Positions 52,154 through 62,876 of a stretch of DNA of 64,000 nucleotides are shown here, one piece after another. Where the stretch lies: assembly GCA_029891345.1 (NCBI GenBank), contig CM056993.1, positions 278,148,016-278,212,015 of the forward strand. Direction: 5' to 3'. The notes under the pieces were generated by a model, which saw nothing but the letters and a program-made list of their open reading frames with translations, was not told where the DNA came from and did not search any database. The translations under genes and the position numbers were made by a program. Positions within the stretch are counted from its first letter, which is position 1, and the number at the start of each line of letters is the position of its first letter. This DNA comes from Dryococelus australis. Its lineage: Eukaryota; Arthropoda; Insecta; Phasmatodea; Phasmatidae.

Positions 52154-53840
52154 CTGCTGCTGGAGAGAGGAAATCCACATAACACTCCTGGCGCTGCACA
52201 CACCAGTCTGATAGCATTGCTCTCTACTACTGCACGACTTATGATTTTTTGATAGGTAATATGTATGCACAGAGCAACCCGATGCATTTTGGTCTTCACT
52301 AAACAGTGGACTGACAAAAAATTTCCATATTACCAGTATTGCAGTAAATGAGGTATCCGACATGTAGTTCAATACAGTACAACTTCTAGTCTTGCTAGAC
52401 TACATGCTGAGTATAATGAGAGCTGTACATTATTTGTAAATAAAGTTTAACTAATAAACAAAGTAAAAATGAGAATTTTTAATAAAAAGTATTACTGTAA
52501 ATAATTAATTTAAAACATTTGCACAATTCGAGTACATCACAAAATAGCTTATATAACTGATTATAATCCAACACTGAAGGCAGGTCAAATTTTGAATGTT
52601 TGCTGCATGCACTTGATCAGCTGAGAGGTTATCGACCGGCAGTGTGTTCACGATGGGTGAGAAAAAGAGAAGGGGGAAACTTCAGCGGTGGGATGCATGA
52701 AGCAATGTATCCAATGGGCACAAGGATGTCATACTGGTTGCTAGGCAGCTAGCTCCCACCTAGCCAGCCATGTAAGGGGATGAAACTAGCTCTGCCGAAT
52801 ATCATCAAGGGCAACTGAAGCTTATGCGATCCAGGCCACATATCTTCTATCTGCAGCAATGTTGGAAAAGCAGTGCTCACATGGCAAATGTGTAGTTGGA
52901 GCAATCAATGATATTTCACTCTGGAATAAAATGAGTGATTTTGAGACAGGAATAAATGTGATTAAAATTTATTTCTTCATCATTCAAAAACTACGTCCTT
53001 TGATTGTCCAGTACACTTACGCCTATTACAAGTTACGTATTATTAAACAGCAAAAGGTATAGAATAGTTGAGTGAAAAAAATTACAGTAATATAAATTGT
53101 AATCTCCATGCATGAACTATCAACAATGAACTTTATGCGTGGTAATACAAGTTGCTCAATGTTCACACAATTTTTGTCTATGAGGGGAGGTCAAGTATGT
53201 GCTCCTGGGCATATAAATTTACTTGCAAAGATGCTGTCCTTTCAGTCAAATTAATATTTTGTTTTAAAATAATGTTGATTTTATGCCAGATACGATTAAA
53301 CACCAACTTTATGGGGAAAAAGCAACCATTAATCATGTAAGAAAACATCTTTGCAAAAAATAATTCCTCGCTAAAAGGTATTGCATAACATTCTCAGGTG
53401 AAACTATTTAGAGGTCAGACCTAGCGGAGCACTTGGCCGCTCTGTGGTGCAGTGCACATGACAGGATAACTGTGATCACATGATTAGTTTTATTTGATGC
53501 TTAGTGTATTCTACCTATTGCCCCCTCACCAAGTGTGCAAGGAGAGCAAGCAAGTGCCTGCAAGAGCGAGAGAACAGGTTTTTTCTTCATAACAGTTTCC
53601 CCTCTCAAAAGCATGTAAGGGGGAGAGGGAGGGATGGAGAGAGAGAGGTAGGTGTATATGGAAAGAGGAGCGAGAGGAAGCAAGGATGCCATGCTAGTTG
53701 CTAGGCAACTGCTTCCCTTTCATCAGGCATGAAAGGAGAGGGTGGATGCCAGACTCGTCATGTTGCTGTCGCCATCACCTAATTGAAGAGCAATGCTTTG
53801 CAGTGATGGTAATCAGCTGTGCATTATTTCACATCTAGTT
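52154..53840. other. Non-coding with two repeat V copies
   Basis: Repeat V copies are at about 52,700-52,790 and 53,670-53,760, both with the core GTTGCTAGGCAR. A (GA)-rich run is at 53,625-53,650. No gene was recognised. Confidence 0.45.
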
Positions 53841-55780
53841 ATTAAATGGTGATGCCACTTCGAGCTTCTGAAATGGCATCATCAGTTCTCCCCCTGGGAG
53901 CTAGGCAGCTGTGTGCTCCGTTAACGGGGATTTTTATTATGACTGGTCTGAAAGACGACCCCCCCCCCCCCCCCCCTTTTACTGCAGTTTCTTTGACAAG
54001 GGGGGATCTTGATGACAGTGCCGTTGACCTTGGGAGGTGCACAAGTTTGGCGTGTTGCGGCCCTTATCGGTGCGTAGCCAGCGGTTTCGGTCCTGACACC
54101 ACTGAAACTGCTGGCAGAAGGCTGGGGGTTCAGATCAAGGCAGTGAATGGCCAGTGGAACTCTGGTGCTGGTCTCTTGGGCAGGGTCACCAGCAGAGGTG
54201 ACACAGCTCGGGGTACCGAGAAACACCCAGTCTGGTAACCGGAATTACTATGGAGGGTCGCTTTGGTGGCTCGGGCCCACTGTGAGAATGGAGCTCCAGC
54301 TGGGGCCCAGGCTTGGGCGGCTTCCTCTTGCAGGTTAGAGTAGACCATAGCGGCACCTGGTTTTTGCTCGACAGTTCATTTTGCCAGACAATTGCAATCT
54401 TAGCCATCTTCTTCCTCCCAGCATGGGGATAGTGATGAGTACTGAGGCTAAAGGGGTCTGTTTGAAATCTGTAGGCTCAGGCACGTCTGGATGTATTTCA
54501 ATGTATTTAGTTGTAGCAGGGAACTCTAATCTGTATGTTCTTACCAGTGGGCTGGCAATACTGCCTGGTGCTGATGCCGTAGGAGTTCGTCCCCGTTTAC
54601 TTTCCCGTCAACAAGCAGTAAGAGGGGCAACACAATCACTTAAGTCTCACCATCAGGTTGAGGGTACTGACTCTCCTCGAAAATAACACTTTCTCCTCCA
54701 ATTCTCCAGTGATGCCCGAGGGCAGCTGACTGCTCGAGTCAGGCGCACAGCTGGAGCCTCGAAGCATTCCCTCTTCAGGCCTAGGAGGCCAGGAAAGGGT
54801 CTTTATGCCCTTGCCAAGGGAGCGTCCAGGAGAGCAACGTGACCTGCTGGCAGCCAAGTACCCAACTCTGTCAAGAACAAGGAGCTTCCTTCAGGACCTA
54901 ATATCAAGCAGGTTCACGTCACGGCAAAGTCATGCATGAGTCTATATAGGGTAGTGGTACGTAGAGGTAGCTGTGATAAGGCAGAATGCTGACTTGACAG
55001 CAAGTGTCTTCAATGGCAAAATGCTGAACAGACTCCCGACCTATGCACAGAAAAGCCTGACGGATGGGTACCAAGCCTAAGGTATGGCGTGTGACTAAGA
55101 CTAACAGTGCGGGCACGTGGCGAGCACTGGCCGACCGCAAACACACTGAACTTTGAACTGTAGCGATAGCAGGCTAGCAACGTGATACTCAGACTGGGGA
55201 CTTACTCCCAGTCAGCTGTTGAGTAAGCGGTAACTGCTGTATGTGAGGAAGATGATTGGACAAGTGTCACAGAGTTCAGGATAGGGAGCTACTCCAGTGA
55301 ACTACCTTGAAAATTACTGATCCGTGGCCTGTATACCGCTTCGAGGGCTGTGGTAAGCGAAGGGTGCAGAGCGGTTAGAGTGTCTGGCTAACACAGAGGA
55401 TGTACGTGCGGTACCAGCCGGCCCAGTGCAATCTTGGGCAGGGGGTTAGCCCACCCAATGAAGTGGCTAGCAGTGGTGGCTTGCGGGCTGGTTACTGGCA
55501 GGGGGCGGAGCACACTTCCAGCGTTGAGGCACAGAGAGATGTGGCAGACATGTTAGCAACAGTGTGTAATGGCACAGAACAGGGATAGTGACAGAGCCAC
55601 AGGCTACGAGCCAAGGACTTCACCTCGTGATGTGTCAACATTTGCATAAACAACCAGTTTATAAACTATTACTGCGGGAAATGTTAACTGACTGGACCAA
55701 AAGATATTTCAATTGATGAAATATCAGGTAAACTGACGTGTGACTCCTCGAGGCTGACAAGGTCGTCACCACATTAAGGA
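53841..55780. other. GC-richer block without recognised gene
   Basis: A C homopolymer of about 18 lies at 53,960-53,977. ORFs up to 130 codons (53,846-54,238) overlap others on both strands and show no domain. The composition suggests old repeat sequence. Confidence 0.4.
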
Positions 55781-57180
55781 GGCTGATTTTGTCCGGTGCT
55801 AGGGCAGGCGCACCCTCTGACGGGAGTTTTGAATTCTCTCAGTCTCTACAGGGTACTGGTGCATGTCCAGTGTAGAGGACTGGCCTGGTAGCACTCCGGC
55901 AGGGCACGAAGTTGGGCTTAACTAACGTGATCTTTCACTTCAAAGTGTTGACTCTCAGAAGTATATCTGGGCGATGCGTAACCTCAGACGTGGTGACGGA
56001 CGTACTTGAGCTACAGGTAGTTTAGAGGTCTTGTGGTGGCGAATTCCAAGGGCTGATTTGGCTGGCTTAAATACGTGGTGATCCAGGGGTATGTTTCCCC
56101 ATTAAAGTGTGTAGGTGCTTCAAAGAGGTCCTTGGAATTTTTGGGTGCGACTGTAATCTGTAACTGGCACAGCAATGCCCAGACTTGATTTTTTGGCGAG
56201 AGCAGATTGAGCGTGGGGATAAGGGACGAGGCAAGCTCTTGCAAACGCCCAGAGGCAGTTAAGCGCCTGTTTGACTTTCTCCCAGATACCACTCCAACGG
56301 GAGTAAGGCATCTGGATTGAAACACACACACACTCATGTCCATGAAATGATAGCAGGTGAAGTGTTTTCCTACCTGATGTTAAATACATGAAACGGCTGC
56401 CGACTCAATGATCACTCTGTGCCTGAACACGGTGAGTACTGAGAGTCAGGCCTTGTTGGCAGTCCCTATACATGGGTGGGGTCTTATGAAGGGACGGTCT
56501 CCCCAGACTCAGAGTATACTAACTATGACACCTAAATGTGATGGGAGGAGTGGACTACTGAGCAGGCAAGCCAATCTCATAAGACATAGTACCTAGCGTT
56601 GGGGTTCTACCATTCTGAACTCCGTGGAACACAGAATGGTTGGCTGTCCAAAGTGCATGTGTGGGTACTCTATTGTGTAATTTCCCCAGTCACCTGCAAT
56701 CCCTTGAGCGGTGTGAGGTACATTGGGGAATGTTTCTACATCTATGGGAAAGGATACCCTAGTGTCAGAAAAACTGCTGTTTATTCCTTTTGATGGAAAA
56801 TAAACAGGTGATGTCGTGCTACCTCCTAACGCTGGCAAGAGCTTAGGGAAGTTTAATCCTACGTTATCCACGTAGAGGCGACCTGTTTTTAGGTTAACAA
56901 TAGTGGGGTAAAGAGTGCTATGAAATAACTTAAAATGGTACTACTCCCTACGCATGTGTTGCCCAGAAGGGGCTGCAGTGTCTAAGTGTGTAGACGACGT
57001 TTGAAATGAATCTTTAGCACAAATTCGGTGGAGACTAAGCAGGTTGATAAGAATGGCTCTGGCGACGAGGTGCGTTGGAGACCAAGGAGAGGTGTTTCCC
57101 GGCACAAATGCGGTGAAAGAAGGGTAGATAGAGAGAGAAGCGAGGCGAGCTGGGTAGCTGCAGACTAATCAGTTCCTTCT
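55781..57180 (-). mobile_element. Unclassified element Z, copy 3
   Basis: It matches 48,895-50,300 in the same orientation (shared 'ttgtc.ggtgctag', 'gtgcaccct', 'ctggg.cgatg' and 'gttgcccaga.ggggctgcagtgtc' blocks). The ORF 56,343-56,011 contains VSIQMPYSRWSGIWEKVKQAL-type sequence in an overlapping frame. It is decayed by frameshifts. Confidence 0.45.
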
Positions 57181-58450
57181 ATACAAATGCGGTGAAGGAA
57201 TGAAGACTAGACCTCTGTTGTGGCTCATAGATGAGCCAATGAACACCTCTGGTGTAGCTGGCTGCCGAGACCGCTGTGGCTCTTAGAAGAGCAGACAAAC
57301 AACACACCCCCACATCAATCGCCTCTGACACGTGGGACAACGTAGAAGAGCTTGCTGACAGCAAACCTCCCGAGGTACGTGGACCTTGCAACCTGAGGAG
57401 ATGGAAGAGGTAGAGCGCAGTAGCAAGGAGACTATTTATTCTGTGTCAATGAGAATAGTGTTTCCCAAACCTAGAGCCAAGGAAACAGAACAGTCGCTGC
57501 TTTCAACACCATCTGAATTCCACTGGAAGTTCACCAACTGATCTGGGAAGTAGACGCTGACAAGCACAACTGAAGTATCTTGGCGAAGCCTGCAAGACAG
57601 AGAATCAAGACACCTCTGGCCTCGTCAGACCAACACTGTCAAGAGAACTTCAATTGCCAGCTCCATCGATGCGACAGCCCTCCAGAAACCATCACCTGGA
57701 CCCCCAGCTCCAGTAACCCCGCTCAGCGAGAAACTTGCCACACTGCATGCCGTAGCAGCAGCCGCTGCCGAGACACTGCCTCCCATGGAAGAGTCATCTG
57801 CCAGTTGACACGTGACCTCGCCCGAGACCTCCGTGCAGCTGGTATCTACTGCTGTGATCACCCCAGATCATGCAGCCGCCCTGGCAGCCCAGTCTACTCT
57901 CAACGCAAAGTCGCCGCCTTCAAGTTCCCGGCACCACCCTGTGCCGTGGCCGACTCCCAGGCCCAACGCCCCAGACAAGAGGAGGGCATCGCCGAGGCCC
58001 TCGCATCACCAAACAAACAGGCTGTTCTCATGGCCACCTTGCAGTCTATTCTTCGTTTGGATCACAGGTCACCAGCACCGCCCAGTGCTGAGGCTGTCCT
58101 GAAGGTCTACTGTCTAAGATGAGAGGGAGACAACGCAGAGACATTCATCATACCGGCTGCCCAGGCAGAGGCCGTGGCAGCTTCTCCTGGATGAGGAGAG
58201 TTCGTCACCGAGGAAACCAGTGATGCCAGCTACTCAGGCCGTCTTGCCAGCCCATCTTGAGACTGCACCTGGAGGAGCCTTGCACTGCCTCCAGACGTAC
58301 AGTCTGCACCTGGCCGCTGACAACCCAGAGCAGAAGACGAACCACAGCATATCAGCTGACGAGATGGAAGTCCTGCCTATGGTTTACATTCTGGCAACTA
58401 CATCCAAGAGGGTGGGTGTCACCTCTGATCCACCACCTCTGCCAACACTG
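57181..58450 (+). other. Repeat-derived region with 180-codon ORF
   Basis: The ORF 57,580-58,122 and overlapping frames are Ser/Pro/Ala/Arg-rich. An alternative frame has PVTPLSEKLATLHAVAAAAA-like sequence, reminiscent of gag N-termini, but I cannot assign it. No RT or integrase follows. Treat as an unassigned repeat. Confidence 0.3.
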
Positions 58451-58456
58451 CAGTTA

Positions 58457-58800
58457 GCACCTCTCGTGTGAACCAAGGGGGTAGTCAGCTTTAGCGCCGA
58501 TCAGCCCCTGATGGCCACAGAGGGCTCCATGCATCCCCAGACAGCACCTCCAGTGTGAACCGAGGGGGTAGACAGATCCAGCATCAACCTGACCCTAATG
58601 GGACCGGAGCCACCCGACACCAGGATGAATCAGGCCCCCATTGCTGACCGAAGGAGGGGGGCCGCTCAGCAAAGTCGAAGGACCAGGGGTTCATGCCTTG
58701 ATCTAAACCCTGGCTCCAGCACCTCTTTTGCAAACTGAGGGGGTAGACAGATCCAGTGTTAATCTGCCCCTGATGGCCCGGAGATCTCAACGCAGCATGA
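58457..58800 (+). repeat. Tandem array of about 88-bp units
   Basis: The core 'gcacctc..gtgtgaaccgagg' plus 'ggggtagacagatcc' recurs at about 58,457, 58,543, 58,630 (weak) and 58,719, spaced 86-90 bp, with 'cccctgatggcc' later in each unit. Diverged. Not coding. Confidence 0.65.
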
Positions 58801-60300
58801 TGGCCACCCCAGGATGGCAGAACTTCAGCATCGAGTCCAGCCACCTCGTGCCTGCCAGGCCAACTTAGCAGCGAGCCACTATTGAGAAACATCCTGAAAG
58901 CCACCTGTACACTTCTGCTGGCTGAACCCACCTTACACACCGCCTCGTAAGTGAGGACGCTCATCAAAGGTAAAGGATGCAAGAAATCAGTGAGCGATAG
59001 TGCTACGCACCCAGCAGATGTTAAAGTGTTAGCCATCATTTAGCTATTTTGGCCCAGTTTGATTGACACGTATATATATTTTTTACGTCAATAGTCAGTG
59101 TTGTTACATAATTACCTACACTGTTCTGGATGCTTTCTAAGCGCGATGCTCATCTCAAGAAAGTTGTAAATATTATGTGAACCCTTGGACATGTCAGAGC
59201 AGTGCCACGTAAATAGTGAGTGATAAGAAGACGTTGATATGTAAGAACATTGTGTAGCCAAGTTAATTCATGTTGAAGAGACTAAAGGACAGAGACAGAA
59301 AATAAAACCATTGTTGAGTATGTTGCTATTTTTCTGAGAGAGACTTCAAAGCTTCAACATACTTTAGTTTATATCGAGTCATGTCGGAGAATTGTAAATA
59401 TTTTGCATTGTGTAGAATCAAGCTTTCTTTAAATTCCTAAAGTCAAACTTAAAATCAAGTGTCTATGCAATTTTTGAAAAGAAAAAAAAAGTTATCTTGA
59501 AATTGTGTTGAGCCATTTTCCAGAAATTTCAAGTGATTATATAAATTTAGTCAACTTTTTCTTAATGACAAGTTAGATTGTATTATGTCATTACCTCAAG
59601 AACCGCAACCTAAAAATATTTTTAAACCAAGCTAGAGGTTGCGAGATATTTGAATTGTATATATTCTTTTCAAAGTGTTATTTGTTTTGAAGTGCTCTTC
59701 CAAGATCTGTGTTTCTTTTACTGTAGTTGCGTTCGCACGGCAACGCGAATACAGTAAAAGCCCAATGTAACGTGCGTGGCTGTTGCAAGTGTTTTAATGG
59801 ACTATGGCACCTCTCTGTGAAACATGGGGCAAATGTTGATATTTACCGCTGTAACTCGTAAAACATTTAGCCCCTTGCTATCGGAACTGGACTTGACAGC
59901 ACCCAAGGGAGGGAAACGGAAGAGAAACGTGCTGTGATGAAGAGGGTCACATGCACTCAAACAAGAATAACTCGCATTTTCCAGACAAAGGATGCACTTA
60001 TTCCACCAAGGGCGTGTTCGCTGCAACTTGTTTACACGCCGGATGCAGATGGGGGTTCACCCGCACCCCCTGCTGGTCCTGGTTGGAGGTGAAAATGAGA
60101 AACGAATCTCACGTGCAAATAAAACTAAACAGAGGTCGAAGCACACTTGCACTGCAGATGGGATCTATCAGTGTCTAATGTGCTTTGAAACATGTCACTT
60201 GCTCATCTGATTTGCATTTTACAAAGGAAAACTAAAACAAAAAAAAAAGGGAATTATTTGTGGCATGCAAAGACAGACCTCTTTTCTGTATTAAGCTTTA
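58801..60300. other. No recognised gene
   Basis: It contains an 18-bp-arm hairpin at 59,716-59,759. ORFs at 59,802-60,210 overlap on both strands without domains. Confidence 0.45.
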
Positions 60301-60362
60301 TCCACAATAGCTTTATCCACAATCCATTTCGGAAGATGTTCCATATAGCTGGGATATATAAA

Positions 60363-60624
60363 TTATAATCAAAGCGTATACATTATAATTATAATGATCA
60401 CGTAGCGCTATATTCCTGAGGAGATTAACTATAGGCCTGTACATGAATTAGAAACACAAATTTTGGAAATTTTTTTCCGTCAATGGGAAAACATGCAGAA
60501 TAGCCGCTACATACACATTATAATCAAAGTGTCCACATCATAATTATAATGATTATGTAGATCTATACACTAGGAGATTAATTATAGGCCTGTAAATGAC
60601 TTAGAAGCACAAATTTTGAGGCAC
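60363..60624 (+). repeat. Direct repeat, 155-bp period, two units
   Basis: Units begin at about 60,363 and 60,518 (ttataatcaaag) and share 'attataattataatgat', 'ggagatta..tataggcctgta' and 'cacaaattttg'. They sit just outside the Polinton-like copy 2. Confidence 0.75.
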
Positions 60625-60649
60625 GAGTAGATGTATAAGGCAGATTCTG

Positions 60650-60975
60650 GACTACCCCACATTTTCATAGAAAAATCAAGCAATTTGAGCCCAAAATCAA
60701 GGTTTTTTTGTTTGGTCCACAATCATGGTTTGAAATTTAAGAACTTATTCTAAAAAACAACCAAATTTACCCCAAAATAAGTAAATTTACCACTTTTTTC
60801 AATAATTGCGTGCAGGCTTTGAGCCACCTTAAAAATACTAAATTTTACGCTAAAATCAAGCAAATTTCTCGCTTTTCAGGCAAAATTTTCATGTTTTCTA
60901 GAAATAGTAATTTTGCAAGCGAGCAAACAAATTTAAGAGAAAATCAAGCAAAATAAGCAAAAATCAAATGAAAAT
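60650..60975 (+). repeat. Terminal (TIR-like) region with AAAATCAAG iterons, copy 2
   Basis: The core 60,880-60,975 matches 26,425-26,320 inverted. AAAATCAAG occurs at 60,672, 60,693 (AAAATCAAGG), 60,852 and 60,940. The exact outer edge is not determined. Confidence 0.6.
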
Positions 60976-61027
60976 ATAAAAAAAAAATAAAATTGACACA
61001 AACAAAAAATGTTATACTCGAAGCTAT

Positions 61028-61265
61028 ACTAATTTTTTAAACACTTCTTATATTTCCTCTAGATAGTCACCCATTTCTCGAAGTTCATATTTTTCGTTAA
61101 TATTTTCTAAAATGGTTAATTGTAAATTTAGTAAATTCAAATTAAATGTGTGAACTAAATTTTTAAGACCTTCAGATGCTTTATCTAATTATAAGATGGG
61201 GGACTTGTGCCATTGTCACCTTTTAAAATATTGGACAAACTGCAAGGAAAAATAGGCGAAGCCAT
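61028..61265 (-). pseudogene. Conserved terminal gene P, copy 2
   Basis: The start ATG (61,265) is preceded by CTTTATAAATAAAC, as in copy 1. N-terminal PCSLSNILKGDNG matches copy 1 closely. A one-base loss near 61,195 shifts the frame before ASEGLKNLV, which continues to KYELREMGDY and a TAA. It reads toward the element end, as in copy 1. Function unknown. Confidence 0.6.
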
Positions 61266-61334
61266 GTTTATTTATAAAGAAACAAATTTGTTAAAAAGAA
61301 TAAAATTTTTTAAATAATGCTTTAAAAAATGTGC

Positions 61335-61499
61335 TTAAGAGAATTCTAGATCATGGACAAATTTTCCATTTTTCATTTCTTTTACGCCTTTATACATTAT
61401 AAAAACCTCCTCCTCGTTTATTAGTTTCAAAGAATTTTTATCAAGTATCTTGACATGGCGTTCTGGCAATGAAATTTTAAATTTGTAGCAGCAAGCCAT
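61335..61499 (-). CDS. 54-codon ORF of the Polinton-like element
   Basis: Intact ORF beginning MACCYKFKISLPERHVKIL and ending HDLEFS, upstream of and collinear with gene P. CAAATAAATGG precedes the start. No known domain was recognised; the mixed charge and beta-rich look suggest a small soluble protein. Confidence 0.5.
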   Translation of the reverse strand: MACCYKFKISLPERHVKILDKNSLKLINEEEVFIMYKGVKEMKNGKFVHDLEFS

Positions 61500-61506
61500 T
61501 TATTTG

Positions 61507-61538
61507 TTTCTAGATCTTGTAGAAACAAGATCTAGAAA
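61507..61538. promoter_or_regulatory. Perfect 14-bp-arm inverted repeat
   Basis: TTTCTAGATCTTGT and its exact inverse flank a 4-base loop (AGAA). It lies 7 bp upstream of the minus-strand 54-codon ORF and 128 bp upstream of the plus-strand gene at 61,666, inside their divergent intergenic region. It could be an operator-like or hairpin element. Confidence 0.6.
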
Positions 61539-61665
61539 TTCATACAAATTGTTCAGCTTCTTGAGCAGAGATTCCAATTTTTGTGTTATTTACAAAGAAA
61601 CAAATTACTAAAGAAAAATATTTTTTTTTCATTCTATCAATAAATTAATTTTCTAAATAAATACA

Positions 61666-61887
61666 ATGGAAACTAATACCAAATCTAAGCAATGTAAAAA
61701 ATGTGGCGAAGTATTAAATATAGAAAGTTTTCACATATATTTATAATCAACAGCTCAAAAACCATAAAAATCTAAATCCCACAACACACCAATAGATATT
61801 CTAAATGAAATTCAAAAGGAGAATTATCCAACAAAAATATGCACAGTTTCTAATGAGAATAAATCTATCATAGAATTATCGTCTTAA
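61666..61887 (+). pseudogene. Small Cys-pair ORF, two in-frame stops
   Basis: It starts after TTCTAAATAAATACA. A CKKCGEVLNIESF segment has one CxxC pair like half a zinc ribbon. In-frame TAA at 61,744 and 61,765 break it, yet the same frame runs on to a TAA at 61,887 with plausible sequence. Probably a decayed gene of about 73 codons. Confidence 0.45.
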
Positions 61888-62005
61888 CAAGAAGTTAAAT
61901 AAGATTTCCCAATAATTTTAACATATTTTCGATGCTATTCCACTATATTTTATCTTGTATTTTTTATTTTGTAATTAAAAATGTTTTCCCTTTAAATAAA
62001 CAAAT

Positions 62006-62374
62006 ATGGAGTCTTCGAAGATAAATCATGTGTTGAACGAAAAGACAGTGAGAGAGTTAAGAATTATAGGTAGAAGATTTGAAATAAAATATCCGCACAG
62101 GGTACGGAAAGCTGATTTAATTGCAGCTATTATACCATTTATTATAAATCAGCAAAGAAAAGGGAATTTGAAAAATTTAGCCTTTTCAAATTACACTATA
62201 AAATATACAAAATCTAAAAAACAATTAGAAGAAGTTTTCCCATTTTCTACTAATGTATTTCTAGAACCTATAGATAAAAGTAAGTGGGCAATTGAATGGA
62301 GAACAAAGAATAATTTTACAAATTTACCTTTATCTGATGCTGTCAACGAATTATATAAACAAGATAAAAACTAA
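62006..62374 (+). CDS. 122-codon ORF with SAP-like N-terminus
   Basis: Intact ORF preceded by CCTTTAAATAAACAAAT. Residues 12-40 (KTVRELRIIGRRFEIKYPHR then VRKADLIAAI) resemble the SAP helix-turn-helix motif found in DNA-binding and virus proteins. The second half has KSKWAIEWRT and an acidic end. It probably belongs to the Polinton-like element; role unknown, possibly DNA binding. Confidence 0.5.
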   Translation: MESSKINHVLNEKTVRELRIIGRRFEIKYPHRVRKADLIAAIIPFIINQQRKGNLKNLAFSNYTIKYTKSKKQLEEVFPFSTNVFLEPIDKSKWAIEWRTKNNFTNLPLSDAVNELYKQDKN

Positions 62375-62383
62375 TTGAAAAAT

Positions 62384-62597
62384 TTTTTGCCCATTTTCTA
62401 CTAATGTTTTCATCAATAAAAGAAATAAGGAAACCAATGAAAATTCTTTTAATTTAGTACAACCTATTAATTTTTTGACTTCAGTAACTGAAGACACTTG
62501 GAGTGCTATACAAAAATTATTCATCACGCCTATTTCTGAAAGAAATGTTTATATTTTATATACCTCTTATGGTGCACTGATAAAGAGATTAATTTAA
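62384..62597 (+). pseudogene. Open frame repeating part of the upstream ORF
   Basis: The frame has no ATG at its start but is open from about 62,384 to a TAA at about 62,597. It begins with CPFSTNVFIN, matching FPFSTNVFLE of the preceding ORF, and the DNA shares 18 bases (cccattttctactaatgt). This suggests a partial duplication or a relative of the upstream gene. Confidence 0.4.
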
Positions 62598-62876
62598 ATT
62601 AGTTTTAAATTTTCAGGGCAGATGCTCAGATACCCTGAAACACCATAATGAATAAAACACAAAATAAATTTTAATTTCTTTTAAAATCTTGGGGTGTATA
62701 CTCATCACCCCCTGAAACATCATGGACACCAGATTTATTGATAAATTCTTACTCAATTCAACAAAGAATATTTATATAATTAATTAATTGTTGTTGAGTA
62801 TAATTATTTCCGGCAATGTTAAAATAGTTATAGAAAAATTCAATGCTTTCATTATTGTTTCCTTCATTCTTTGGTA
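62598..62876. other. Intergenic in Polinton-like copy 2
   Basis: AT-rich, with a short repeated 'ccctgaaac.ccat' motif near 62,630 and 62,720. No ORF was recognised. Confidence 0.45.

Noticed and set aside
59802..60210. Host gene in overlapping ORFs on both strands
   Set aside because: No domain, no splice-consistent extension and no repeated occurrence.
60363..60624. CRISPR array
   Set aside because: Only two long diverged direct repeats in a eukaryotic context; no spacers or cas genes.
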